DNA of 64,000 nt from Streptomyces sp. 1222.5 (GTDB taxonomy: Bacteria; Actinomycetota; Actinomycetes; Streptomycetales; Streptomycetaceae): assembly GCF_900105245.1 (NCBI RefSeq), contig NZ_FNSZ01000001.1, positions 8,554,001 to 8,618,000 on the forward strand, in the 5' to 3' direction. This document shows positions 8,501 to 17,046 of this stretch, in pieces. Position numbers and translations under genes: made by a program. Within the stretch, counting starts at the first letter, position 1; each line of letters begins with the position of its first letter. Under the pieces are notes generated by a model. The model saw only the letters and a program-made list of their open reading frames with translations. It did not search any database and had not been told where the DNA came from.

Positions 8501-10561
8501 GGCGGCCTGGTCACCCTCCATGTGCAGGTGCTCGGCGAGGACCACTACCGCTACACGGTCAGCCAGCACAACTCGGCACTGGACGGCTGGTCCATCTCCC
8601 TGCTGCACACCCAGCTGTTCGAGCTGTACCACCAGATCCGTGAGGGCCGCGACACCTCCCGCCCCCCGGTCGACAACCACCTGCGCAACTTCGTCGGCCT
8701 GGAGCAACAGGCCCTGCGGTCACCGGAGTCGAAGGACTTCTGGCGCTCGGTGCTTGCGGACCCGCGTCCCGCGAGCGTGCCGCCGCGGCCCGGCGCCGAG
8801 CACACCGACGACTTCAGCGTCGTCCTGCGCGACGTCCCGCTGCCCGCGGGTCTCGCACGGCGCGTCGAGGCCACCGCCGACGCCCTGTCCGTGCCGTTCA
8901 AGGACGTACTGCTCGCCGCCCACATGAAGGTCCTCGGCCTGGTCACGGGCCAGGACACGGTGATGACCGGCTACGAGCACAGCGGCCGGCCCGAGCTGCC
9001 CGGCGCGGAGACCACGCTCGGCCTGCACCTGAACACCGTCCCCTTCCAGGTGGACGTGGCGAGCGGCACCTGGGCGGACCTCGTCCGCCGCGTCTACCAG
9101 GCCGAGCTGGACCTGCTGCCCCACCGCCGCTACCCCATGGCCAAGATGAAGCAGGACCTCGCCACCCAGCGCACCCTGTTCGAGACCACCTTCAACTTCA
9201 CGCACTTCTACCTGCTGAAGAACCTCAGGCGACTGCCCGAGTTCTCCCTGCTGGGCATGCGCGTGGACTCGGAGACGGAGTTCCCCTTCCGGACGGAGTT
9301 CTCCCGCAACTTCTTCACCGACGAGGTCGAACTCTGCCTGCATTACCACACCCACCTCTACGACGAGGACCAGATCGACCGGATCGGCGGCTACTTCGTC
9401 CGCGTACTGGAGTCGATGACGAGTGAGCCGGACGCCCCGCACGAGGCGCGCCGGCTGCTCGCCGACGAGGACGCGGCACTGCTGGGCCTCGCCCCCGCGG
9501 AGCCACGCGCCGAGTCCGGCACGAGCGGTCCGGCCGAGGGCACGGCCTCCGCGGCCACCCTCGCCCGCATCCGTACGGCCTGGGCCGGCGTTCTCGGCCT
9601 GCCGGAGCAGGAGATCGGCGCCGACGCCGACTTCTTCGCCCTGGGCGGCAACTCGCTCTCCGCGCTCCGCGTGGTCCTGGAGCTCGACGGCCTGGTCACG
9701 CTCTCCGACCTGACCCGCGTACCCCGCCTGACCGGCCTCGCCGCCCTCGTCGACACCCGCGAACAGGACGACGAGGAGGAACTGCTGCACCTGCTGTCGT
9801 CCACCGCCGACGGAGCCCGGGCCGCGGTCGTCTGCGTGCCCTACCCCTGCGGCCACCCGGTCAACTTCAAACCGCTCGCCGACGCCATCGGCGAACTCAC
9901 CGACGCGCTGGTGGTGTACGGACTCGAACCGCCCGGGCACAACCCGAGCCGCCCGGGAGACTTCACCGACGTCACCGAGACGGTCGAGCGGACGGTGGCG
10001 CGGATCGAGGCGACGGCCGATCTGCCCCTCATCCTGTGGGGCCACTGTGGCGGCGCCGCCGTCACCGTCGAGCTGGCCCGGGTACTGGAGGAACGCGGAT
10101 TCGACCTGCGGCACGTCTTCATCGGCTCCAAACTGCTGCCGCTCGCGTCGGAGATGCGGGAGTCCATCGAGATGATCGAGAGCTGGACCGACGACGAGAT
10201 CATCCGCTACATGGTCGAGGAGACCGGCTACAGCGAGCTGGACGGTCTCGACACCCGGTACACCTCGTTCACCGGCAGTCTGTTCCGGCACGACGTGTGC
10301 GGCGGCTACCGCTACTTCATCGGCCTGACCGACGGCGGGCCCGACTGGCGGATCCAGGCGCCGGTCACGATCGTCGTCGCCGACGACGACAAGGGGCTGA
10401 CCCACGCCGCCGACGCGTTCCGCTGCTGGGAACGCGTGGCCGACCACGTCGACTTCCAGCGGTTGTCCTCGGGCGGCCACTACTTCGTGCGGGGCAACCC
10501 CGCCGAGACCGGCGAACTCATCCGACGGGCCTGGGCGTCCGCGGCCGAACTGGAGAACTGA
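5546..10561 (+). CDS. NRPS: truncated C - A (Ser code) - T - C(HN) - T - TE(Cys)
   Basis: The 1671-residue protein starts at ATG 5546 behind an AGGAG site. Residues 1-215 are a truncated C-like domain. An A domain at about 257-748 has pocket code D-V-W-H-F-S-L-V-D-K, a classical serine code. T1 has its Ser at 799. The C domain at about 872-1295 has HNSALDG at 1008-1014, so the second His of HHxxxDG is Asn. T2 (Ser1370) has no A domain. The thioesterase, about 1415-1670, reads G-H-C-G-G with Cys1501 where most have Ser. Cys thioesterases are known from obafluorin ObiF1 and sulfazecin SulM, which make strained rings. I infer release, possibly cyclising, of a short peptide whose last residue is loaded in trans. 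Confidence 0.9.
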   Translation: MQSLDHEAALSAPHARDGHWRSQLAALAQPSGFLPDFRPREGRREPETGTHVLRLGTALTERLDRISRGKPDMLHIVLASALVALLGRHTGQDEVTVAQPTRGAAPEFAGGPLLVRARPDGTLRELLSRVSAAVREAEQHQDFPLADLAAQLGRSDVFETALELTDFHDPGPRTRGGTRFVAAREDDELVVSLHYDRHRFAEDSMRYAAAQYALLLERATAEPDLPVNRIDLCTAEDDAVLAASNDTRQPFDEDATVHGLFTAQAARTPDAPALLTDDTTVSFAELDTRSDRLARTLRERGIGPGAIVALIADRSPELIAGILAVLKAGAAYLPVDPTYPRSRIDYLLDDSSARLVLHQARFAGAAGATPGIDLDDEASYAEDAGPLEPSAAAGDVAYVIYTSGSTGRPKGVVVEHRSAVNRLTWMQRAYPVGPGDVLLQKTSVSFDVSVWELFWWSFTGAALALPAPGAEKDPAALLAAIEKHRVTTVHFVPSMLTMFLGHLARFGDGTELGTLRQVFTSGEALNPTQSEKFAGLVSGARLVNLYGPTEATVDVTHQPVAGLGHLARLPIGRPIDNIRLYVLDAEGRRSAVGVPGELHIGGAGVARGYLGRPELTAEKFVTGAAVRAATGEERLYRTGDRARLLPDGTLDYLGRVDLQVKVRGFRVEPGEIEERLRAHDQVRDAAVVAVDDGWQTSLRGFVVLDGEASEAALKEHIRQELPEYMIPGRVLELEQLPLTPNGKVDRAYLRTPEALSRKAPAHVAPRDEREETLTGIWRDVLGVARVGVHDNFFALGGNSIHFVSVLAKSRAKGLDFTFQQLFRHQTIAQLVESIDGDATTGDVVADVAARGAFQPFELISEADRALLPEDAEDAYPLSMLQAGLIFQTEITGGLGQYHDVLSYSITGAFDTEAFTEAVRQLTGRHPILRTTYHLTGYSEFLQIVHRDVPPPLTVDDLRHLDEAGQEAWHEAWLAREKSRAFVWEAGGLVTLHVQVLGEDHYRYTVSQHNSALDGWSISLLHTQLFELYHQIREGRDTSRPPVDNHLRNFVGLEQQALRSPESKDFWRSVLADPRPASVPPRPGAEHTDDFSVVLRDVPLPAGLARRVEATADALSVPFKDVLLAAHMKVLGLVTGQDTVMTGYEHSGRPELPGAETTLGLHLNTVPFQVDVASGTWADLVRRVYQAELDLLPHRRYPMAKMKQDLATQRTLFETTFNFTHFYLLKNLRRLPEFSLLGMRVDSETEFPFRTEFSRNFFTDEVELCLHYHTHLYDEDQIDRIGGYFVRVLESMTSEPDAPHEARRLLADEDAALLGLAPAEPRAESGTSGPAEGTASAATLARIRTAWAGVLGLPEQEIGADADFFALGGNSLSALRVVLELDGLVTLSDLTRVPRLTGLAALVDTREQDDEEELLHLLSSTADGARAAVVCVPYPCGHPVNFKPLADAIGELTDALVVYGLEPPGHNPSRPGDFTDVTETVERTVARIEATADLPLILWGHCGGAAVTVELARVLEERGFDLRHVFIGSKLLPLASEMRESIEMIESWTDDEIIRYMVEETGYSELDGLDTRYTSFTGSLFRHDVCGGYRYFIGLTDGGPDWRIQAPVTIVVADDDKGLTHAADAFRCWERVADHVDFQRLSSGGHYFVRGNPAETGELIRRAWASAAELEN

Positions 10562-10562
10562 C

Positions 10563-11276
10563 ATGCGGATTCCCGTTCTGTGCTTCCCCTTCGCGGGCGC
10601 CGGCGCCTCGGCGTTCCGCCGCTGCCAGGAGTACGGCAGCGACACCGTCCTCCTCACCCCCGTCCAACTGCCCGGCCGCGAGGAGCGGTTCGGCGAGGAG
10701 CCGTACACCGACGTGGTCGCGGCGGTGGACGACCTGCTGCCGGGCGTGCTGGACCAGGTCGCGGGCAGCCCGGCCGTGGCCCTCTTCGGACACAGTCTCG
10801 GCGCGGTCCTCGCCTACGAGATGGCACACCGCATCGCCGCGCTCGGCCGGCCCGAGGTGGTCAAGCTGTTCGTCTCCGGCTCCCCCGGCCCCTGGACCCG
10901 GCGGGAGACCCGGGCCACCGGCCTGAGCGACGACGAATTCCTGCGCCAGGTCCGGGCCTTCGCCGGCTACTCCCATCCCGCCCTCGAACACCCGGACCTG
11001 CGGGAACTGTTGCTGCCGCCGTTGCGCGCCGACGTCGAGATGCACGAGAACTACCTGGCGCCCTCCCAGAAGCCGCTGACGGTCCCGGTGGTCTCGGTGC
11101 GCGGGGAGACCGACGAACTGGTCTCCAAGGAGCAGGCAGCCGAGTGGGAGGCGTCCACCACGGCCGGCTGCCGCCAGGTCGAACTGCCCGGCGGACACAT
11201 GTACCTGGTGGACTCGCCCGTCGGCCTGGTCCGGCTCCTGGACGCCGAACTCGCCGCGCCGGGAGTGCTCCGATGA
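10563..11276 (+). CDS. Type II (editing) thioesterase
   Basis: This 237-residue alpha/beta hydrolase has GHSLG with nucleophile Ser78 and a C-terminal GGHMYLVD containing the catalytic His, the standard layout of stand-alone thioesterases that clear mis-acylated carriers in NRPS and PKS systems. Unlike the TE domain just upstream, it keeps the Ser nucleophile. The start is one base past the NRPS stop, and its own stop overlaps the next gene's ATG, so it is in the same translationally coupled operon. Confidence 0.9.
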   Translation: MRIPVLCFPFAGAGASAFRRCQEYGSDTVLLTPVQLPGREERFGEEPYTDVVAAVDDLLPGVLDQVAGSPAVALFGHSLGAVLAYEMAHRIAALGRPEVVKLFVSGSPGPWTRRETRATGLSDDEFLRQVRAFAGYSHPALEHPDLRELLLPPLRADVEMHENYLAPSQKPLTVPVVSVRGETDELVSKEQAAEWEASTTAGCRQVELPGGHMYLVDSPVGLVRLLDAELAAPGVLR

Positions 11277-12124
11277 GCCCGGTGCTCACCACCGGCGCCC
11301 TCGCCGGCAAGGCCGCGATCGTCACGGGCGCGGCCCGGGGCATCGGCCGGGCGTGCGCGCTGGCGTACGCTCGGGCCGGGGCCGACCTGCTGCTCACCGA
11401 CATCGGCCACGACCTGGACGGAGTGCCCTACCCCCTGGGCACCCCCGGGCAACTCGCCCACACCGCACGGCTCTGCCGTGAGCAGGGCCCCGGGATCACG
11501 GTGATCACCGCGGAGGCGGACGTCCGGGACCTGGACGCCGTGCGCACGGTGGCCGACACCGCTCTGGACCGGTTCGGCCGGATCGACGTCCTGCTGAACA
11601 ACGCGGGCATCGCCGCCCCCTCGGGCAAGACGGTGCACGACATCGCGCCCGACGAGTGGGGCCTGATGCTCGACATCGACGTCTCGGGCGCCTGGCGCAT
11701 GATCCGGTCCGTGGGCGCCGCCATGACCGGTCGCCGCTCCGGCAGCGTCATCAACGTCGCCTCCACCGCCGGCCTGGTCGGCTACCGCCACTTCGCCGGC
11801 TACGTCACGGCCAAGCACGCCCTCGTCGGTCTGACCAAGGCGGCCGCCCTGGACCTCGCGCCGTACGGGGTGCGGGTCAACGCCCTGTGCCCGGGTTCGG
11901 TGCGCGACGACGACGCGGCCGAGGGCCGCATGCTCACGGAGATCGCCCGGTCCCTGGAGGTGCCGGTCGAGGAACACGAGGAGACCTTCGTGGCGGCTCA
12001 GCCCATGAACCGGCTGATCGAGCCGGAGGACGTGGCGGGGGCGGCCGTATGGCTCGGCTCCGACGACGCACGCCAGGTCACGGGTACGACCGTGACGGTC
12101 GACGGCGGATTCACCAGCCGATGA
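11273..12124 (+). CDS. SDR oxidoreductase with mycofactocin-type insertion
   Basis: The 283-residue short-chain dehydrogenase shows the NAD loop TGAARGIG (18-25), NNAG (109-112), Ser164 and YVTAK (Tyr177, Lys181). After the second strand it carries an extra segment, about 44-75, with VPYPLGTPGQLAHT. This insertion marks the carveol-dehydrogenase / mycofactocin-coupled SDR subfamily (TIGR03971-like), where NAD(H) is held tightly and reoxidised by another carrier. Position between the thioesterase and the A-T synthetase suggests it oxidises a hydroxyl on the growing peptide or on the carrier-bound Thr-like residue. ATG 11273 overlaps the upstream stop by four bases. No mycofactocin genes are seen in the window. 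Confidence 0.85.
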   Translation: MSPVLTTGALAGKAAIVTGAARGIGRACALAYARAGADLLLTDIGHDLDGVPYPLGTPGQLAHTARLCREQGPGITVITAEADVRDLDAVRTVADTALDRFGRIDVLLNNAGIAAPSGKTVHDIAPDEWGLMLDIDVSGAWRMIRSVGAAMTGRRSGSVINVASTAGLVGYRHFAGYVTAKHALVGLTKAAALDLAPYGVRVNALCPGSVRDDDAAEGRMLTEIARSLEVPVEEHEETFVAAQPMNRLIEPEDVAGAAVWLGSDDARQVTGTTVTVDGGFTSR

Positions 12125-12140
12125 CGGGGGAGGGAACACG

Positions 12141-14939
12141 ATGACCAACACCGACACGGACCGGCTGTGCCGGTCGATGGCACTGCGCGTGCACACCGGG
12201 GCCGACCCGCGCCGGCTCGGCCGCGCGCTGGCACACGCCGTGAGCGGTGCCCGGCTGTGGGTGGAGGACGTACAGGGCGGCGCGGACAGCGAGGTCGCCG
12301 CCCTGCACCGGGAACGCGAACTGTCCCGCTCCGCCGACCCGCACACCGGACCCGGTCTGCGCGTCGTCCTGCTGCGGTACACCGACCAGGTGGCCGACCT
12401 GGTCGTGGTCGCCCACCGCGCGGTCCTGGCGGACCCGTACGACCTGGCCCGGGCGGTGCTCGGCGAAGCGGCCCCGCCGGCCGCCGCGCCGGACGACACG
12501 GACGCGGCGGAGCACGGCGAGCGGCTGCGGGCGGCACTGAACGCCCTCGACCGGACGGCGCCCCCCGAGTGGGGACTCGGCACGGCCGGCGACCCGGCCA
12601 CCGGCGAGCACGCCTTCACGGTGCCCGCCGACGGCGCCCTCGCCGCCGAGCTCACCCTGCGGGCCGCACTCGGCCTGGTGCTGGCACGCTGCACCGGACG
12701 CGACGAGGTGGTGCTCGGCGTGGACCCGGAGCACGCCCTCACCCTCAGCACCGCAGGGGAACCCACGGTCGGCCAGTACCTCGAACGTGTAAGGCGGGCC
12801 GTCCCGGCAGCCGGACCCGCCCCCGCCATCGGTCTGTTCACCACCGACGCCCCCGAGCCGCTCACCGGTGAGGGCGTCAAGGCCGAGACCACCGTCGTCC
12901 GGCCCTTCCTCGCACCCCCGCACCACCTGTCACTGCACCTCGCCGACGACGGTTCCACGGTCCTCGCCGGAATTTGCCACTACCGCCGCTCCGCCTTCGG
13001 CGCCGAGACGGTGCGCTGGCTCACCGGCATGCTCGCCACCGCCCACCGGTCCCTCGTCGCGGCCGACCCCGACACCCCTCTCGCGGGCCTCGACCTGCTC
13101 GACGCGCCGCAGCGGCACGCCCTGGCCCGGCTCGGCGGACTTCAGCCCCCGGCTCAGGTGCCCGACGAGCGAATCGAGCGGATCGAGCAGACCGTGAGCG
13201 GCTGGGCACGGCGCACCCCCGACGCGCCCGCCGTCACCTTCGGGGACCGCACCCTGACCTACCGGCAGCTCGACCAGGAGGCGGCCAGAGGCGCCGCCGG
13301 GCTGCGGCAGCTGGGCGTGCGCCCCGGCGACCGGGTCGGCGTCTGCCTCGACCGCTCCCTCGACCTCGTCGTAGTGCTGCTCGCCGTACTCAAGGCGGGT
13401 GCCGCCTACGTCCCGATGGACCCTGCCTATCCGGGCGAACGGCTCGCCTTCACCACCGAGGACGCGGCACTACGCCTGGTGGTCACCGAATCCGAGGCGT
13501 TCCCCCGCACCGACGACGTACGGCTCGTACCGCCCGCCGCCCTCACCGCCGACGGGGAACCGGACGAAGCCGCCGAGGCGCCGGCCGACGCCCCGGCCTA
13601 CGTCATCTACACCTCTGGATCCACCGGCCGCCCCAAGGGCGTCGTCGTACCGCACCGCAACGTCGCCGCACTGCTCGCCGCCACCAAGGACGACTTCGGG
13701 CTCGGCACCGATGACGTGTGGACGCTCTTCCACTCCAGCGCGTTCGACTTCTCCGTGTGGGAGATCTGGGGCTGCCTGCTGACCGGCGGCCGGCTCGTCG
13801 TCGTACCGTACTGGGCGTCGCGGGACCCGGCACAGTTCGCCGCGCTGCTCGCCGCCGAGCGGGTCACCGTGCTCAGTCAGACCCCGAGTGCCTTCGCCCA
13901 GCTGATGCAGGTGGACCGGGACGAGCAGATCTCCGACTCCGTGCGCCTGGTCGTCTTCGGCGGCGAACCCCTGGACACCCGCCCCCTCAGGTTCTGGCAG
14001 GACCGCCATCCCGAGGAGGAGTGCCGGCTCGTCAACATGTTCGGCATCACCGAGACCACCGTGCACGTCACCGCACAGACCGTCACCCGCCACGAGGCGA
14101 TCACCGGCTCCCGTTCCGTGGGCCGCCCCCTGCCCGGCTGGCACGTCTACGTCCTCGATCCCGAGGGCCGCGAACTGCCGCCCGGCGTCACCGGCGAGAT
14201 CTACGTCGGCGGCCGCGGCGTGGCAGGCCGGTACCTCAACCGCCCCGAACTGACCGAGCAGCGGTTCCTGCCCGACCCGCACGCGCCCGGACTCATGTAC
14301 CGCAGCGGCGACCGCGGCCGGCTGCTGCCCGACGGCCGGCTGGAACATCTCGGCCGACTCGACAACCAGGTGAAGCTGCGCGGCTTCCGCATAGAACTGG
14401 ACGAGATCCGCAGCCGGTTGCTGGACGCGCCGGCGGTCGACGCGGCGGCCGTGGTGCTGCGCGAGGGCACCGACGGCGACACGGCGGGGGCCCGGCTGGA
14501 CGGCTACGTCGTCTTCCGCGCCGACGGCGCCCTCACCGGCGACCTCCAGGATGTACGGCGGCACGCGGCCCGCTTCCTGCCGGACCACATGGTGCCGTCC
14601 ACCCTCACCGCGCTGTCTGCGCTGCCGCTGACTCCCAACGGCAAGGTCGACACCGCCCGGCTGCCCCTGCCGCTCGCGGACCAGGACACCGCCGTGCCCG
14701 AGACAGCCGGTGACGACCTCGCCTCACGGCTGCGCGCGGTGTGGGAGAAGCTCTTCGGTTTCCGGGTCGGGCCCGACGACGACTTCTTCACCCTCGGGGG
14801 CAACTCCCTGCTCGGCGTACGGCTGTTGGCGGCGATGCGGGAACAGGGCCTGCCCACGTTCCCGCTGCCCCAGCTGTATCTGCACCGCACCGTGAGCGCC
14901 CTCACCGCGGTCCTCGAAGGGGCGGGAGCCCGCACATGA
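12141..14939 (+). CDS. NRPS: degenerate C - A (Thr-like code) - T
   Basis: This is a 932-residue loading protein. Residues 1-335 are a C-like fold without an intact HHxxxDG and are presumably structural. The A domain, about 350-840, has YTSGSTGRPKG and the FGITETTVHVT segment common in Thr and related activators. Its pocket code is D-F-W-S-V-G-M-V-H-K, which is the threonine code DFWNIGMVHK with N-to-S and I-to-V changes. The carrier site is LGGNSLL, Ser889. There is no downstream C or TE domain, so it most likely holds an amino acid for tailoring by the adjacent SDR and hands it to the A-less carrier of the second synthetase. It starts at ATG 12141 behind GGGAGG. Thr is the best guess, not certain. 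Confidence 0.9.
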   Translation: MTNTDTDRLCRSMALRVHTGADPRRLGRALAHAVSGARLWVEDVQGGADSEVAALHRERELSRSADPHTGPGLRVVLLRYTDQVADLVVVAHRAVLADPYDLARAVLGEAAPPAAAPDDTDAAEHGERLRAALNALDRTAPPEWGLGTAGDPATGEHAFTVPADGALAAELTLRAALGLVLARCTGRDEVVLGVDPEHALTLSTAGEPTVGQYLERVRRAVPAAGPAPAIGLFTTDAPEPLTGEGVKAETTVVRPFLAPPHHLSLHLADDGSTVLAGICHYRRSAFGAETVRWLTGMLATAHRSLVAADPDTPLAGLDLLDAPQRHALARLGGLQPPAQVPDERIERIEQTVSGWARRTPDAPAVTFGDRTLTYRQLDQEAARGAAGLRQLGVRPGDRVGVCLDRSLDLVVVLLAVLKAGAAYVPMDPAYPGERLAFTTEDAALRLVVTESEAFPRTDDVRLVPPAALTADGEPDEAAEAPADAPAYVIYTSGSTGRPKGVVVPHRNVAALLAATKDDFGLGTDDVWTLFHSSAFDFSVWEIWGCLLTGGRLVVVPYWASRDPAQFAALLAAERVTVLSQTPSAFAQLMQVDRDEQISDSVRLVVFGGEPLDTRPLRFWQDRHPEEECRLVNMFGITETTVHVTAQTVTRHEAITGSRSVGRPLPGWHVYVLDPEGRELPPGVTGEIYVGGRGVAGRYLNRPELTEQRFLPDPHAPGLMYRSGDRGRLLPDGRLEHLGRLDNQVKLRGFRIELDEIRSRLLDAPAVDAAAVVLREGTDGDTAGARLDGYVVFRADGALTGDLQDVRRHAARFLPDHMVPSTLTALSALPLTPNGKVDTARLPLPLADQDTAVPETAGDDLASRLRAVWEKLFGFRVGPDDDFFTLGGNSLLGVRLLAAMREQGLPTFPLPQLYLHRTVSALTAVLEGAGART

Positions 14940-16147
14940 CCCTGCTGCTGATCGGCGCCGGGTCCCAGGCCTACCGCGCCTACCTGCTGCGCTCCGTGGC
15001 CGAGGAGTACGACATCCATCTGCTCGCCGACCGGGAGCCGGCCTGGGAGACGCCGTACCTGAGCGGACACACGGTGGTGGACACCACGGACGTCGCGGCG
15101 ATGCGGGAAGCGGCCCGCGCGCTTCCCTGCGAAGGTGTGCTGACCTGGGACGACACCCGGGTCGTGCAGACCGCCCGGCTGGCCGCCGCCCTCGGCCTGC
15201 CGGGCACCCCGCCCGCGGCGGCCCTGCGCTGCCGCGACAAACGGGCCACCCGCGAGGCCCTGGACCGTGCCGGGGTGCCGCAGGCCGAGTCGATCCTGGT
15301 GACGTCGCTGCCGCAGGCGCGCGCCGCCGCGGCCCGGGTCGGCTATCCGCTGGTGCTCAAACCCCGTGCGCTGAACGCCAGTACCGGCGTGGTGAAGGTC
15401 GGGTCGGCCGACGCGCTGGCCCGCTCCTTCCGCCTCGCACGAGCGGCCACCGCGCCCGGGGCGGTGGAGGTGACCCCCGGAGACGTCCTGGTGGAGGAAT
15501 ACCTGGACGGACCCGAGATCAGCGTGGACGCGGCCTGGCAAGAGGGCCGTATGACACCGGCGTTCGTCGCCCGCAAGGAATGCGGATTCGCGCCCTACTT
15601 CGAGGAGACCGGCCACCTGGTCGACGGCTGGGACCCATTGCTGTCGGACCCCCGCCTGCTGGAGGTGGTCCAGGCGGCGCACACCGCCGTGGGCTTCACC
15701 ACGGGCTGGACCCACACCGAGCTGCGGCTCACCTCGCGCGGCCCCAGGATCGTCGAGATCAACGCCCGCATCGGCGGCGACCGCATCCCCGACATCGGCC
15801 GGCTCGCACTCGGCGTCGACGCCGCACGGACCGCCGCCCAGGTGGCCTGCGGGCGGCTACCGGAGCTGACGGCGCGAGACCGCCGGGTCGCTGCCGTGCG
15901 GTTCCTGTACCCGGAGGCGGACTGTATCGCGCGCGAAGTGCGGGTCGAGCCGGGCGCGCTGCCCGGCTCGGTGGACTCGGCGGAGGCGATCGCTCTGCCG
16001 GGCCAGGAGCTCAGACTGCCCCCGAACGGGCATGTGTCCGGCCGCTACGCGCTGATCACCGTGGCGGGGGAGAGCGCACAGCAGTGCCGTGCCGATCTCG
16101 ACAAGGCGGCCGAAGCCGTCGCCCTGGAGGTACTGCGGACGTTGTGA
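14936..16147 (+). CDS. ATP-grasp amino acid/peptide ligase
   Basis: The 403-residue protein has the ATP-grasp order: an N-terminal Rossmann-like region (LLLIGAGSQAYRAY), an ATP-binding middle (YPLVLKPRALNASTGV, then VEEYLDGPEISVD), and the metal-binding EINARIGGD near residue 280. This is the carboxylate-amine ligase family to which L-amino acid ligases belong. In NRPS clusters such enzymes add one more amino acid to a free product or make an amide precursor. The ATG overlaps the upstream stop (ATGA), so it is the last gene of the coupled operon. The substrate cannot be read from the sequence. Confidence 0.85.
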   Translation: MTLLLIGAGSQAYRAYLLRSVAEEYDIHLLADREPAWETPYLSGHTVVDTTDVAAMREAARALPCEGVLTWDDTRVVQTARLAAALGLPGTPPAAALRCRDKRATREALDRAGVPQAESILVTSLPQARAAAARVGYPLVLKPRALNASTGVVKVGSADALARSFRLARAATAPGAVEVTPGDVLVEEYLDGPEISVDAAWQEGRMTPAFVARKECGFAPYFEETGHLVDGWDPLLSDPRLLEVVQAAHTAVGFTTGWTHTELRLTSRGPRIVEINARIGGDRIPDIGRLALGVDAARTAAQVACGRLPELTARDRRVAAVRFLYPEADCIAREVRVEPGALPGSVDSAEAIALPGQELRLPPNGHVSGRYALITVAGESAQQCRADLDKAAEAVALEVLRTL

Positions 16148-16319
16148 GGTCCGGAGCGGGGCGCAGCGAGGTGGTCTGAACCGGCTGGTCGGCGACGGGT
16201 CCGGGCACAGGGCCCGACCCCGGGGCCCATGGCCGGCGGGGCTCACCGAGGCAGGCCGCAGCAGGACCGAAGACGGCGTCGGGCCCGCCACATGTGTGTC
16301 CCGGAAGCTCTGCCCGGCA
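16148..16319. other. End of NRPS operon
   Basis: This is a short non-coding stretch between the ATP-grasp stop and the convergent gas-vesicle remnant. I see no strong hairpin terminator. Confidence 0.35.
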
Positions 16320-17043
16320 TCATCCGTTCGGCTGGGCGGTGGTCCAAAATGCCTGTGCGGTGCGGCCTTCGGTCTGCTCGGAGGTGGGGCTGTCGACGAA
16401 GCTGTACGGCGGCAGCGGGCCGTTGACCCGCAGGTCGAGGTGCGGATGCCGTTGGCGGAATTCCTGGATGCCGGCCAGGAACCGTTCCGCTGACCGGCGG
16501 TCCACCAGGAAGGAGAGATCGGCCGGCCGGCCGGTGCTCTGCGCTCCGGCGCTGACGTGCCCGGCCAGTGGTGCGGGCGCCTGGTGCAGCGGCTCCGCGT
16601 CGGTCACTTCGCGTTCTTGCACGGCGGCGGCGATCATCTGCCCGAGCCGCATCTTCTGCTCCTGCGTGCCGCCGCCGGCCTTCGTCATGGTTGGCCCTGA
16701 CGTTGTACTCCGCCGTGCCGTCCAGCGCCCGCAGACGCTCGAGGAAGTGTCCGCCCGTTCGCCTGTTCGGCGAGGACCGCAGTCACTGTGTCGTCGTCCA
16801 CGGAGACGCTGCCGAACCGCATCGGCAGTGCCGTGCCCTGCGCTGCGGCTTCGTCCAGCACACGCAGGTGGGCGAGCAGATCCCGGCGCTTGGGCCGCAG
16901 CTCCTCGGGTGCGTCACTGACGATCGCGGCGAGCTCGCCCTGACGCATGATGCGTACCGGCCGCGGGGGCCCCGATGCCTTCAAGATCTTGGCGGACGGG
17001 GGGAGTGGGAAGCGCGGATGTCCCCGTAGACATAGGTGCCCAT
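16320..17043 (-). pseudogene. Frameshifted gas vesicle protein gene (GvpF/GvpL type)
   Basis: Three reading frames on this strand together give one GvpF/L-like protein. It begins MGTYVYGDIRAS at 17043, switches frame to DLEGIGAP, and again to a long piece with RQGELAAIVSDAPEEL and LPMRFGSVSVDDDTV (about 16970-16760). The C-terminal piece, about 16685-16320, has RLGQMIAAAVQ and DLRVNGPLPPYSFV. No single frame is intact, so at least three indels have killed it. GvpF/L are accessory proteins of gas-vesicle assembly. It follows gvpA by three bases, as in an intact cluster. Confidence 0.8.
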
Positions 17044-17046
17044 GTC

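Noticed and set aside
6752..8707. Long minus-strand frame inside the second NRPS gene
   Set aside because: Shadow of the A and C domains; no start site or motif.
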